Assembly: GCA_002353225.1 (NCBI GenBank)
Contig: DEJF01000024.1
Span: forward strand, 1 to 16,596
Direction of reading: 5' to 3'
From: Prevotella sp. UBA2755
Lineage (GTDB): Bacteria > Bacteroidota > Bacteroidia > Bacteroidales > Bacteroidaceae
Length of the DNA stretch: 16,596 nucleotides
How positions within the stretch are numbered: position 1 is the first letter of the stretch; the number at the start of each line of letters is the position of its first letter. Positions 1 to 6,284 of the stretch are shown piece after piece. The notes below the pieces were generated by a model. That model was not told the DNA's origin, made no database searches, and saw only the letters and a list, made by a program, of their open reading frames with translations. A program made the position numbers and the translations under genes.

Positions 1-144
1 GTTGATGAGCCTATCACTGTCAATGGTCAAGATGATGCGGCAAAAGCACAATGGTTTCCGTTGACGGCATTGCCAGAGCTGGCCTTCGACCATTATGACA
101 TCATGCAGGATGCTATCAAGAAATATAAGGAGGTCATGAAATGA
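1..144 (+). CDS. NUDIX hydrolase, C-terminal end (partial)
   Basis: This is the last 47 codons of a gene that begins before the window. The frame is open from base 1 and ends at TGA 142-144. The tail has a segment like AKAQWFPLTALPELAFDH followed by a helix (DIMQDAIKKYKEV). That pattern is typical of the C-terminus of NUDIX hydrolases of the ADP-ribose/NADH pyrophosphatase type, where the Trp-Phe pair and the hydrophobic LP-x-LAFDH segment follow the catalytic NUDIX box. The NUDIX box itself lies outside the window, so the substrate cannot be judged. The stop overlaps the next start as ATGA, which points to translational coupling. The assignment rests only on this tail pattern. Confidence 0.7.
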   Translation, partial: VDEPITVNGQDDAAKAQWFPLTALPELAFDHYDIMQDAIKKYKEVMK

Positions 145-722
145 AGACATTATCAGTATTATTGAAAGAATTCAATGGTAGGGGGATGGATGAAAAACAA
201 TTGGCCTGTGAATTTGAGAAGATTGCAAGATCAGCCATATATGGCGGGCATTTCCGTGTCAATGATGATTTTGACATCTATATTCGTGAAATAGAGTTTT
301 ATTTTCATTCCGAAAATGAATCTGAGAGTAGCATTCATGATTGGGCGATGTATCATAGAGGAACAAATGTCGATTATTTCCCCGTTGGTTCTTTACACCC
401 TCATCGTTCAGGAATTGATGTCACATTTGAGCGAAGAGGGTCTTATCGCGCCAGTTTCCTTATTAGGGAATACCAGATTGGAGAGGACATCATCAAGTCA
501 CCGTCTTATTTGTGTGAAGACCTGATAGGCTACACAGGCTGTATATTGGGAGATGGTCCCCGTATCTTATGGAGAGATGATCCATATGATGAATCTATGA
601 TCGTTCTAAAAAGTGCTCGTATAAATGTGCGTGCATACGATGGTGATGGAAATCCTCTGGTTGATGAACAAGGTAATAAACAATACGATTTGCGTTTGTG
701 GAGGTTTTCAAAAACAGAATGA
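141..722 (+). CDS. conserved hypothetical protein, 193 aa
   Basis: I cannot name this protein. It is soluble, mostly acidic, and has no signal peptide or membrane segment. The central part has a row of potentially functional polar residues: an IREIEFYFHSE strand near residues 49-59, an IHDWAMYHRG segment near 65-74, a GSLHPHRSGIDVTFE segment near 83-97 and a YRASFLIRE segment near 102-110. The pattern of E, H and D on predicted beta strands suggests a small enzyme or nucleic-acid-binding fold. A distant 3-methyladenine-glycosylase-like fold is a guess only. Both ends overlap neighbours by ATGA (start 141-144, stop 719-722), so it is very likely a real operon member between the NUDIX and deiminase genes. 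Confidence 0.75.
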   Translation: MKTLSVLLKEFNGRGMDEKQLACEFEKIARSAIYGGHFRVNDDFDIYIREIEFYFHSENESESSIHDWAMYHRGTNVDYFPVGSLHPHRSGIDVTFERRGSYRASFLIREYQIGEDIIKSPSYLCEDLIGYTGCILGDGPRILWRDDPYDESMIVLKSARINVRAYDGDGNPLVDEQGNKQYDLRLWRFSKTE

Positions 723-1558
723 TGATGAAACAGATTATTTATATTTCGGAGTGGTTGGAGAAAGACTACAAGGTGGTTTATAATCAACTCAGAGATGCGC
801 TGATGTCACTTCAGATTCCCCTGAATACACTGCCTTATTCCAAAGAAGTGTGGTGTCGCGACTATATGCCGATATATATCGGGAGCGGTCAGTACGTTGG
901 TTTCAATTTCTGTCCCGATTATCTTTGGAACAAGCCGTCGCGACGGGAATATATCACCAGACAAGAATTTGCCACCGAGGACATTTCAATGCGTTTTTCT
1001 GATAGTATAGATTTGATTCTTGATGGAGGTAATTATGTTCGCTGCGGCGACAAGGTTATCATGACGGACAAGGTCTTAACAGAGAATCCGAATTGGCGGC
1101 TAGCAGCCTTACTCGACCGAGTAGAAGATGCTTTTCAGGCCGAGGTAGTGTTGCTCCCTTGGGATATGGAGGAACCGTATGGTCATGCAGACGGCATGGT
1201 GGCATCGTTGGGAGAAGATAGAATCCTGCTCAACAACTATCGGCAAATAGAGAAGGAAAAAGGAAAACCGTGGACTAAGCGACTCGTTAAAATACTTGAG
1301 TACCATTTCGACATCGTTGAGTTGAAATATGATTGTATTCCATCGGATGAGAGTTGGTGTTACCTCAATTATCTGGAAACGGAAAGTGCAATCTTCCTGC
1401 CTGCGTTGTCGCCTAAACATGACTGTGACAGCGATTTGGCGGCTTTCAAGGTCTTCAGCCGTATCTTTAAGGAGAAAACCATTCGTCAAGTCTATGCCCG
1501 TCCGCTCATCAAGGATGGCGGTGCGCTGCACTGCGCGACATGGAATCTTTACTTGTAG
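719..1558 (+). CDS. agmatine deiminase / peptidyl-arginine deiminase family protein (short form)
   Basis: This is a guanidino-group-modifying enzyme of the Porphyromonas-type PAD / agmatine deiminase family, which hydrolyses a guanidinium to ureido plus ammonia (agmatine to N-carbamoylputrescine in the best-known members). With the start at 719 it has 279 residues. The catalytic set is recognisable: WCRDYMP (Asp48), LDGG (Asp102, where the family usually has Glu), GHADG (His156, Asp158) and DGGALHC (nucleophile Cys272) near the C-terminus. It is shorter than the usual 340-370 residues, so substrate specificity is uncertain. I chose ATG 719 because it overlaps the previous stop as ATGA and follows GGAGG at 700-704; an in-frame ATG at 698 lies upstream of that site. 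The next gene encodes an acetyltransferase of polyamine type. Confidence 0.85.
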   Translation: MMMKQIIYISEWLEKDYKVVYNQLRDALMSLQIPLNTLPYSKEVWCRDYMPIYIGSGQYVGFNFCPDYLWNKPSRREYITRQEFATEDISMRFSDSIDLILDGGNYVRCGDKVIMTDKVLTENPNWRLAALLDRVEDAFQAEVVLLPWDMEEPYGHADGMVASLGEDRILLNNYRQIEKEKGKPWTKRLVKILEYHFDIVELKYDCIPSDESWCYLNYLETESAIFLPALSPKHDCDSDLAAFKVFSRIFKEKTIRQVYARPLIKDGGALHCATWNLYL

Positions 1559-1592
1559 TGACTATAATTTGGTGATTAAATAATATGGCAAG

Positions 1593-2072
1593 ATGGTAGA
1601 GATTCGAAAAGCAGAACGGCAGGACGTGCCTTTGCTGCTGGAGTTTATCAGGGGCATTGCACGATTCGGCAAGATGGAGGACGGGGTGATTGCCTCGGCA
1701 GAGGTGCTGGAGCGGGAGATGTTCGATGAGCACAGGTCAGAGGCGGTGTTTGCCGTCGTGGATGGTCGTGAGGTTGGCTTTGCGCTCTACTTCTACAATT
1801 TCTCAACGTTTATCGGGCACTCAGGATTGTATCTGGAGGACTTGTTTGTGTGGCCGGAAGAACGAGGCAAAGGGTATGGGAAGGCCTTGCTGCTGCATCT
1901 AGTGAAGATAGCCCATGAGCATCATTGCGGACGGATGGAGTGGATGAGCCTCGACTGGAACAAGCCCGCCAATGACTTCTATCGCTCACTTGGTGCCGTG
2001 CCTATTGACGAATGTACGGTGTATCGACTGGATGCTGCAGCAATAGAACGGTTATCTAAAGACGTTGTATAA
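1593..2072 (+). CDS. GNAT N-acetyltransferase, spermidine/thialysine acetyltransferase-like
   Basis: This protein of 159 residues has a full GNAT fold. The acetyl-CoA pyrophosphate loop is RGKGYGKAL at 91-99, after the LEDLFV strand at 81-86. A FYNFSTF segment at 68-73, the LDWN motif at 120-123 and the FYRSLGA motif at 129-135 follow. The combination of FSTF-x-G, YLEDLFV, LDWN and FY-x-SLGA is typical of the spermidine/spermine and thialysine N-acetyltransferase branch (SSAT1/SSAT2-like), so a small amine such as a polyamine is a plausible substrate. This is inferred from motifs only. It starts 34 bp after the deiminase gene and ends 13 bp before the MmcQ gene. An ATG at 1585 in another frame meets a stop at once, which supports 1593. 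Confidence 0.85.
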   Translation: MVEIRKAERQDVPLLLEFIRGIARFGKMEDGVIASAEVLEREMFDEHRSEAVFAVVDGREVGFALYFYNFSTFIGHSGLYLEDLFVWPEERGKGYGKALLLHLVKIAHEHHCGRMEWMSLDWNKPANDFYRSLGAVPIDECTVYRLDAAAIERLSKDVV

Positions 2073-2085
2073 AACAAGGAAGGCC

Positions 2086-2448
2086 ATGAACATAGAAGAT
2101 GTACGTGAATATGCGCTGACGCTGGCAGGAGCCAATGAGGATATGCCTTACGGCCCAGACTGGCTGATTTTTCGTATCGAGGGGAAGATATTCCTGCATA
2201 TTTGGCTGGAGTCGCCAGAACCCACTTGTGCGGTGAAGTTGGAGCCTGAGTTCGGACAGTCGTTGCGTGAACACTATGAGGGTGTGCGTCCTGCTTATCA
2301 TCTGAACAAGACGCATTGGAACGATATTTATCTGGACGTGATAGATGACGAACTGACCAAGCAATGGATTCGCCAGTCGTACGAGCTGGTGCTGAGCAAA
2401 CTGCCGAAGAAACTGAGGGAGAAGTATACGAAGAAAATATTGGCTTAA
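2086..2448 (+). CDS. MmcQ/YjbR family protein
   Basis: This small protein of 120 residues belongs to the MmcQ/YjbR (CyaY-like) family, named after a mitomycin-cluster protein and often annotated as DNA-binding; its biochemical role is not well established. Typical features are the N-terminal helix MNIEDVREYALTLAG, the EDMPYGPDWLIFRI strand pair, the core segment KLEPEF, and the family hallmark YHLNKTHWNDIYLD followed by the C-terminal helix with LPKKLREKY. I chose ATG 2086 over ATG 2065 because an AAGGAAGG purine stretch at 2076-2083 precedes it and 2065 would overlap the GNAT gene. The stop TAA directly abuts the ATG of the permease gene at 2449. Confidence 0.88.
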   Translation: MNIEDVREYALTLAGANEDMPYGPDWLIFRIEGKIFLHIWLESPEPTCAVKLEPEFGQSLREHYEGVRPAYHLNKTHWNDIYLDVIDDELTKQWIRQSYELVLSKLPKKLREKYTKKILA

Positions 2449-3180
2449 ATGAGCAGCGTCGTGATTGCCATATTCCTACTGAGCATCGGAGCCAGTTTTG
2501 TGCAGCGCACAACTGGTTTCGGCTTTGGTATCTTCATCATGACGATGCTGCCGTATTTCATGCCGACTTATGGCGAGGCAACAACCTTGTCGGGCATTCT
2601 GGCTATTACTACTTCGGCGGTCATCGTCTGGCGGCTCAGAAGATTTGTTACTTGGCAGCGTATGTGGCCGATATTGCTGACTTTTATGGTTGTCTCGACT
2701 ATGGCCATCTTTGTGCTTACACGTATTGAAGACCACATTCTGAGGCAGATTCTTGGCGCGGCCTTGATAGTCATCAGCATTTATTTTGCTTTGTTTGGCC
2801 AGAAGATAAAGCTGCCGACAACGAAGCAGGTGCAGGTGGGAGCCGGAACTTTGAGCGGACTGATGGGAGGCTTCTTTGGGATGCAAGGCCCGCCAGCAGT
2901 GCTTTACTTCATCCAGTCGGAACCCACAAAGGAGCATTATATGGCAATGGCGCAGACGTACTTCCTGATAGGCAATGTGATGATGACCTTGGTTCGTGCC
3001 TACAACGGTTTCTTCACAACAACCGTCCTGACAGACTACTGCTTTGGACTTGGCGGTGTCATTATAGGTACAAGCCTTGGAGCCTACGTTTTCAAGCGCA
3101 TTCCCAATCGGGTCTTTCGGTATGTCGTCTATGCTTATATCGGGGTAAGTGGAATGATTATCCTGCTAACAAACAGCTAA
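2449..3180 (+). CDS. TauE/SafE (TSUP) family transmembrane permease
   Basis: This is a polytopic inner-membrane protein of 243 residues with about eight hydrophobic segments. TSUP members export or take up sulfonates, sulfite and other small organic anions. The internal duplication of the family is visible: an N-terminal repeat around TGFGFGIFIMTMLPYF (about residues 22-37) and a C-terminal counterpart GGFFGMQGPPAVLYF (about 140-154). Basic loop residues (RLRRF, KRIPNRVFR) follow the positive-inside rule. It begins at the base after the MmcQ stop and is probably the last gene of the plus-strand operon. Its last 15 bp overlap the 3' end of a minus-strand ORF. The substrate cannot be told from sequence. 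Confidence 0.88.
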   Translation: MSSVVIAIFLLSIGASFVQRTTGFGFGIFIMTMLPYFMPTYGEATTLSGILAITTSAVIVWRLRRFVTWQRMWPILLTFMVVSTMAIFVLTRIEDHILRQILGAALIVISIYFALFGQKIKLPTTKQVQVGAGTLSGLMGGFFGMQGPPAVLYFIQSEPTKEHYMAMAQTYFLIGNVMMTLVRAYNGFFTTTVLTDYCFGLGGVIIGTSLGAYVFKRIPNRVFRYVVYAYIGVSGMIILLTNS

Positions 3181-3399
3181 CTCGCAAAGAGGATCCTCTC
3201 TGATGATTTTGGGAGCGGACTTGCCTGCCAGTATCAGAACCTTCTTGCCATTACGATAGATATGCAACTGACGTGAGCGAACTACGGCAGTCAGTTCTGG
3301 GTCATCCTGCATGGCTAACCAAAGAGGATGATAGATGCCATCCTCATCAAAAAGCTTCCGTTGCAGGTGAGAGCACATGTTGGTGGTGTCGATGGTCAT
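3166..3399 (-). CDS. small hypothetical protein, 77 aa, possibly a truncated gene
   Basis: This short ORF begins 5 bp after the stop of the upstream minus-strand gene and runs 15 bp into the 3' end of the permease gene. It is not hydrophobic. The segment LTAVVRSRQLHIYRNGKKVLILAG (about residues 36-59) has the alternating strand pattern with an R-x-L-x-IYRNGKKVL core. It recalls the N-terminal part of longer uncharacterised Bacteroidetes proteins in which a Y-x-G-G strand motif is followed by several hundred residues. The ORF stops soon after (KIIREDP, ending LAVC), exactly where the convergent gene ends, so it may be the surviving head of a larger gene. This is inference; it could also be a complete small protein. 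Confidence 0.5.
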   Translation of the reverse strand: MTIDTTNMCSHLQRKLFDEDGIYHPLWLAMQDDPELTAVVRSRQLHIYRNGKKVLILAGKSAPKIIREDPLCELAVC

Positions 3400-3404
3400 T
3401 CTTC

Positions 3405-3830
3405 TTATTTTTTATAAAGACATCGCCCTTTCCTGTAATGATCGGGAGATAATCTCTTTATGTTGTCAAAAGCCAATTTGTAGTCTTTTACTTCCCACTC
3501 CCATGCTTCCTGCATCACAAAGTTCTTATCATAAAGAATCCAAATCAACCTATCCCATTCATAATTTGTTGCCTTGGGAACCATAGTAACAAAACTCCCT
3601 TTCTTGCCACTTGGCCGGTTTGCCTTTACCTGGTATTTTATGTTCATAAAAACGAAATCACTTCCTTTGTTTACTGCCGTTTTGTCTTTCATATAATCGG
3701 AATATTCGCTTTCAGACATACCTACCAGCATAGCTGCATCATACTCGGAAATTGTATTTGTTATAGATGGAGCAACTCCGAATCTCTCTTGCCAAAGCAA
3801 GGCTATTTTTACAAGTTCATCTCGTAACAT
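3405..3830 (-). CDS. hypothetical protein, 141 aa, possible PD-(D/E)XK-like nuclease fold
   Basis: I do not recognise a named family. The N-terminus is helical (LVKIALLWQERFGV). The centre has a GSDFVFMNIKYQVKANRPSG stretch (about residues 56-75), then GSFVTMVPKATNYEWDRLIWILYD and the C-terminal segment KRLSPDHYRKG. The order Gly-x-Asp, beta hairpin, Gln-Val-Lys resembles the G-D-x(n)-(E/Q)-x-K core of PD-(D/E)XK nucleases. The WD-x-LIWI strand resembles what follows that core in restriction-endonuclease-like proteins. That reading is inference from one motif. It lies 16 bp downstream of the 176-residue gene and 5 bp upstream of the 77-residue ORF, so it is likely in the same transcript. Confidence 0.7.
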   Translation of the reverse strand: MLRDELVKIALLWQERFGVAPSITNTISEYDAAMLVGMSESEYSDYMKDKTAVNKGSDFVFMNIKYQVKANRPSGKKGSFVTMVPKATNYEWDRLIWILYDKNFVMQEAWEWEVKDYKLAFDNIKRLSPDHYRKGRCLYKK

Positions 3831-3846
3831 ACTACTTTCCGATTAT

Positions 3847-4377
3847 TTACATCTTAGTCATGTGATAGCCCATCCGTTTCAACTGCATGGCGGCTCCAAA
3901 GAGGTAGTGCTGATGGAGGCAGGCGACGTAGGCATCGAAAGCCTCTCTGGTTCCAGGTTCAATATGCTGGTGCATCAAGGCATTATAGACACGGGATGCA
4001 CACTCGCCAATGACCTTCTCCAGCACAGTATAGTCAATACCCTGCAGTTGCAGGACTTCCTCGCGGATGTACTCGTCCAAGTGGTCATAGCCTCGCTTAT
4101 CGCGCATATAGGCGTAGAGGTCATCGACCTTCGAATAAATCTCCCATTCCGTGTCCCACATCTTTGCCACAGCCATGCCGATATACATTATCCATCCAAG
4201 CGAGGCAGAAGGGAAGTCCTGAAACTCACGGATGCCATCGGGGATGTATGCCTGGGCGATTGACTCCCATTTCTCTTCCACGTCAGGACATTCCGGCAAC
4301 CGTTCATCCACCTCCTTCATAGAGAGCAGAAACTGGTGCAGGTCTTTTCTCAGAGTATCTTCAAATTGTTCTGTCAT
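3847..4377 (-). CDS. conserved hypothetical protein, 176 aa, all-helical
   Basis: This is an uncharacterised soluble protein predicted to be nearly all alpha-helical, with no signal peptide and no cysteine pair suggesting metal binding. Aromatic and acidic residues are frequent, for example a WIMYIGMAVAKMWDTEW segment at about residues 62-78 and YLFGAAMQLKRMGYHMTKM at the end. The central W-x-MY-x-GMAVA helix could pack against a membrane or a partner, but it is too short and too polar to be called a transmembrane segment. The gene starts 7 bp after the cupin stop and is followed by the nuclease-like ORF after 16 bp, so it is an operon member. I assign no function. Confidence 0.75.
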   Translation of the reverse strand: MTEQFEDTLRKDLHQFLLSMKEVDERLPECPDVEEKWESIAQAYIPDGIREFQDFPSASLGWIMYIGMAVAKMWDTEWEIYSKVDDLYAYMRDKRGYDHLDEYIREEVLQLQGIDYTVLEKVIGECASRVYNALMHQHIEPGTREAFDAYVACLHQHYLFGAAMQLKRMGYHMTKM

Positions 4378-4384
4378 AGGTCAT

Positions 4385-4726
4385 TTATTTCAAGAAATCC
4401 TCGCGCATAGGGCTGAAGGTGTCGATAAGAACACCAGCCTTCAGACAGATGCAACCGTGCGGAAGGTTGGGAGCCACATAATAGCCATCGCCAGCCCTGA
4501 GAACCTTCTTTTCCTCACCGATAGTCACTTCAAAACAGCCACTGGCCACATAGGTACTCTGGGTATGGGGATGCTGATGAAGGGTGCCGACGGCTCCCTG
4601 CTCGAACTTCACTTTCACCATCATCAGGTGCTCGTTGTAGCCCATAATCTGGCGGACAATGCCCTCACCGGCATCCTGCCACTGAATGTCGGAGGCTATC
4701 TGGTAGGTGTCGCTTGTCTTTGCCAT
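4385..4726 (-). CDS. cupin domain-containing protein (KdgF-like)
   Basis: This protein of 113 residues is one cupin beta-barrel domain. Cupin motif 1 is seen as GTLHQHPHTQSTYVASGCFEV (about residues 47-67). His51, His53 and probably His55 are candidate metal ligands. The acidic residue usually found next in the motif is replaced by Ser/Thr. Motif 2 is PNLPHGCICLKAGVLID with a third His. The C-terminal FSPMREDFL is a typical ending of KdgF-like cupins of pectin/uronate metabolism, although it also occurs in general cupins, so the substrate stays open. It is the first full-length gene of the minus-strand cluster; the leader upstream holds two mini-ORFs and a TACTTTTG box. Confidence 0.87.
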   Translation of the reverse strand: MAKTSDTYQIASDIQWQDAGEGIVRQIMGYNEHLMMVKVKFEQGAVGTLHQHPHTQSTYVASGCFEVTIGEEKKVLRAGDGYYVAPNLPHGCICLKAGVLIDTFSPMREDFLK

Positions 4727-4729
4727 AAG

Positions 4730-4825
4730 TCAGAACTTAACGGTAAACTCATCGTTGATGTCACGGTTCTCTATCTCATAAGCCAGTTCCTGATGGGCGG
4801 GCTGCTTATCTTCGTTTTTGGGCAT
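4730..4825 (-). CDS. possible small protein, 31 aa, just upstream of the cupin gene
   Basis: An ORF of 31 codons begins MPKNEDKQPAHQ and ends EFTVKF, with TGA only 3 bp before the cupin ATG. The composition is ordinary for a cytosolic protein (charged, few hydrophobics), which is unlike random leader DNA. There is no clear Shine-Dalgarno site. The same frame is open for 14 codons upstream and then meets a TGA that ends another mini-ORF at 4868-4933. It could be a coupled small protein, the tail of a decayed gene, or chance. Confidence 0.35.
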   Translation of the reverse strand: MPKNEDKQPAHQELAYEIENRDINDEFTVKF

Positions 4826-4867
4826 TGCTACTGTTGCCCTTGCATATTGGCCTTTGGCCTTCCTCTG

Positions 4868-4933
4868 TCACGACTCGGCAAAGTTCAAGCAAGCTTGACT
4901 CTGCTCTCGCTGCTCTATCGTTTCTTGTGTCAT
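4868..4933 (-). CDS. possible leader peptide, 21 aa
   Basis: This is a 21-codon ORF (MTQETIEQREQ..., ending NFAES) whose start lies about 27 bp downstream of the TACTTTTG box at 4960-4967. It is the first ATG of the presumed transcript of the cupin operon. It spans the inverted repeat TCAAGC-AA-GCTTGA (4885-4898) and a direct repeat CTGCTCT (4901-4907 and 4910-4916). A leader-peptide or repeat-element origin is possible. There is no homology support. Confidence 0.25.
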   Translation of the reverse strand: MTQETIEQREQSQACLNFAES

Positions 4934-4959
4934 ATCGGTCTAATTTGTGATTCGTGTTG

Positions 4960-4967
4960 CAAAAGTA
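4960..4967 (-). promoter_or_regulatory. candidate Bacteroidetes -7 box for the cupin operon
   Basis: On the minus strand the sequence TACTTTTG matches the Bacteroidetes -7 consensus TAnnTTTG. No TTTG is found at the expected -33 distance, so only the -7 half is supported. Transcription from here would give a leader of about 230 nt before the cupin gene. Confidence 0.45.
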
Positions 4968-5062
4968 CTCAAAAATGAACAGAATCGAGACGGATTTAAC
5001 TAATTTAGCATAAAAGAGAGGCTGATTTGATAGTTTGTGATGGGAAATTGGCTGCTTTTTTG

Positions 5063-5070
5063 TACTTTTG
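5063..5070 (+). promoter_or_regulatory. candidate -7 box for the DNA glycosylase gene
   Basis: TACTTTTG matches TAnnTTTG and lies 22 bp before the ATG at 5093, a typical short Bacteroidetes leader. The nearest upstream TTTG (5034-5037) is 25 bp away, longer than the usual 19-21, so the -33 element is weak or different. Confidence 0.5.
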
Positions 5071-5092
5071 TAGCTGATAAACAAAAATTAGC

Positions 5093-6109
5093 ATGTTGGG
5101 GTTTTTAATCATTGGAAGTGTAGTTGGCTTTTTCCTGTTTGCATATTGGCTGGGGAAAAGAACTGTGCAGAATGAACATAATCAAGAATCTCCGAAAAGA
5201 GATTCAATCTCCATATCATGCCCATATTGCTTTCACATCAATTACGTCTATACGGACGATGGATATTGCACATGCGAAGAGTGTGGAGCATTCTTTCAGA
5301 TTACTGATGAAGATGTGCTTGTAGATAGAATTTCAGATAGTAACAGCAGAACCATGAGTACAACCAATACAGAGAGCCAAGTATTCTTTACAAGCCAAGA
5401 ATATCAAGCTATCATAGAACTATTAAAAGAACTTGAAAGTACCGATTCGCCCTCATTAAAAAAGAAGATACGTAACCGGCTCAGGTCTAATCATTACTAT
5501 ATCAGTGAACTAAAAACAAATACAGTCAAGGGATTTCGTGATTTGGTAAAAAGCGGGAAAGTCATTGTTGAGGAATATCATACCGTCAAGAAGAAACCAG
5601 CAAAAGCAATTACAAAACAAGAGAAGACACAGACTCCTAAAGATGTGCTATCCTTTCCCCCTGTTGTGGATGAATCGAGTGAGATTCTTGTTTTAGGAAC
5701 TGTACCAGGAAACGTTTCGCTTGCAACAGGAGAATATTATGCTCAAAGCGGGAATCTCTTTTGGACTATTATTCAGCAACTTTTCAACGAAGGAAAGCCG
5801 TTCTCGTCGTATGACGAGAAAATCAAGTGTCTAAAAGCCAATCATATCGCCTTGTGGGACACTTTAAAAGCATGTGACAGAAAAGGAAGTACTGACAATG
5901 TCATTCAGCGCGAAGAACTGAATGACATTGATTTGTTCTTGAAACAGCATCCAAGAATTAGGAAGATAGTCTTTAATGGCAAGAAACCATCTGCCTATTA
6001 TCAGCCTTCCGTCCTCTATGCTGTAGCGTTGTCTACAAGTCCTGCTAACCGAAACTTTTCCGATGAACAGAGAATCCAATCATGGAAAGATTGTCTTAGT
6101 TTAACTTAG
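5093..6109 (+). CDS. membrane-anchored zinc-ribbon protein with a hypoxanthine-DNA glycosylase-like (UDG superfamily) domain
   Basis: This protein of 338 residues has three parts. Residues 3-20 are one hydrophobic helix followed by GKR, predicting a membrane anchor with the rest in the cytoplasm. Residues 43-64 form a zinc ribbon (CPYC at 43-46, CEEC at 61-64, extra Cys59). A charged helical linker at about 97-180 leads to a C-terminal domain of the uracil-DNA glycosylase superfamily resembling family 6, hypoxanthine-DNA (deoxyinosine) glycosylases: LGTVPGNVSL at 201-210, YYAQSGNLFW at 215-224, ALWDTLKACDRKGS at 253-266 and STSPANR at 314-320. The usual YYAHPRN motif reads YYAQSGN here, with the key Asn (Asn221) kept. 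Inferred role: removal of deaminated bases. The gene appears single and monocistronic; the tether and zinc ribbon are unusual for this enzyme. Confidence 0.82.
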   Translation: MLGFLIIGSVVGFFLFAYWLGKRTVQNEHNQESPKRDSISISCPYCFHINYVYTDDGYCTCEECGAFFQITDEDVLVDRISDSNSRTMSTTNTESQVFFTSQEYQAIIELLKELESTDSPSLKKKIRNRLRSNHYYISELKTNTVKGFRDLVKSGKVIVEEYHTVKKKPAKAITKQEKTQTPKDVLSFPPVVDESSEILVLGTVPGNVSLATGEYYAQSGNLFWTIIQQLFNEGKPFSSYDEKIKCLKANHIALWDTLKACDRKGSTDNVIQREELNDIDLFLKQHPRIRKIVFNGKKPSAYYQPSVLYAVALSTSPANRNFSDEQRIQSWKDCLSLT

Positions 6110-6119
6110 ACTATCTCTT

Positions 6120-6263
6120 TTACTGGTTCTCGTTATCAATATCATTGTATCGAGAGTTGTGGTCAACTTCCCACTCACGGTCCTGATCACGTGAGCCTTC
6201 CCTTGTGACGGTTGGCTTGCGGAGATGAGTGCCTTCTTCTATAAGTGATTCTAATGTTACCAT
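6120..6263 (-). CDS. small hypothetical protein, 47 aa, end of the RloA/RloB operon
   Basis: This ORF of 47 codons starts MVTLESLIEEGTHLRKP and ends DNENQ. AAGGAAG sits about 7-13 bp upstream of the ATG, a good ribosome binding site, and the gene begins 21 bp after the RloB stop. The opening TLESLIEEG helix resembles the first helix of several Bacteroidetes defence-island proteins of a few hundred residues, but the rest is short, polar and acidic. It may be a genuine small third gene or a remnant of a longer one. It ends 10 bp from the convergent glycosylase gene. Confidence 0.45.
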   Translation of the reverse strand: MVTLESLIEEGTHLRKPTVTREGSRDQDREWEVDHNSRYNDIDNENQ

Positions 6264-6284
6264 AATTTTTATCTTCCTTATTTT

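Noticed and set aside
4232..4978. Plus-strand ORF of 248 codons
   Set aside because: It is antisense to the cupin and the 176-residue gene, both of which have family or operon support.
4806..5084. Minus-strand ORF of 92 codons upstream of the cupin gene
   Set aside because: It begins beyond the TACTTTTG box, crosses an AT-rich promoter region and the palindromic repeats, and has an unlikely composition; the mini-ORFs in the other frame fit the transcript better.
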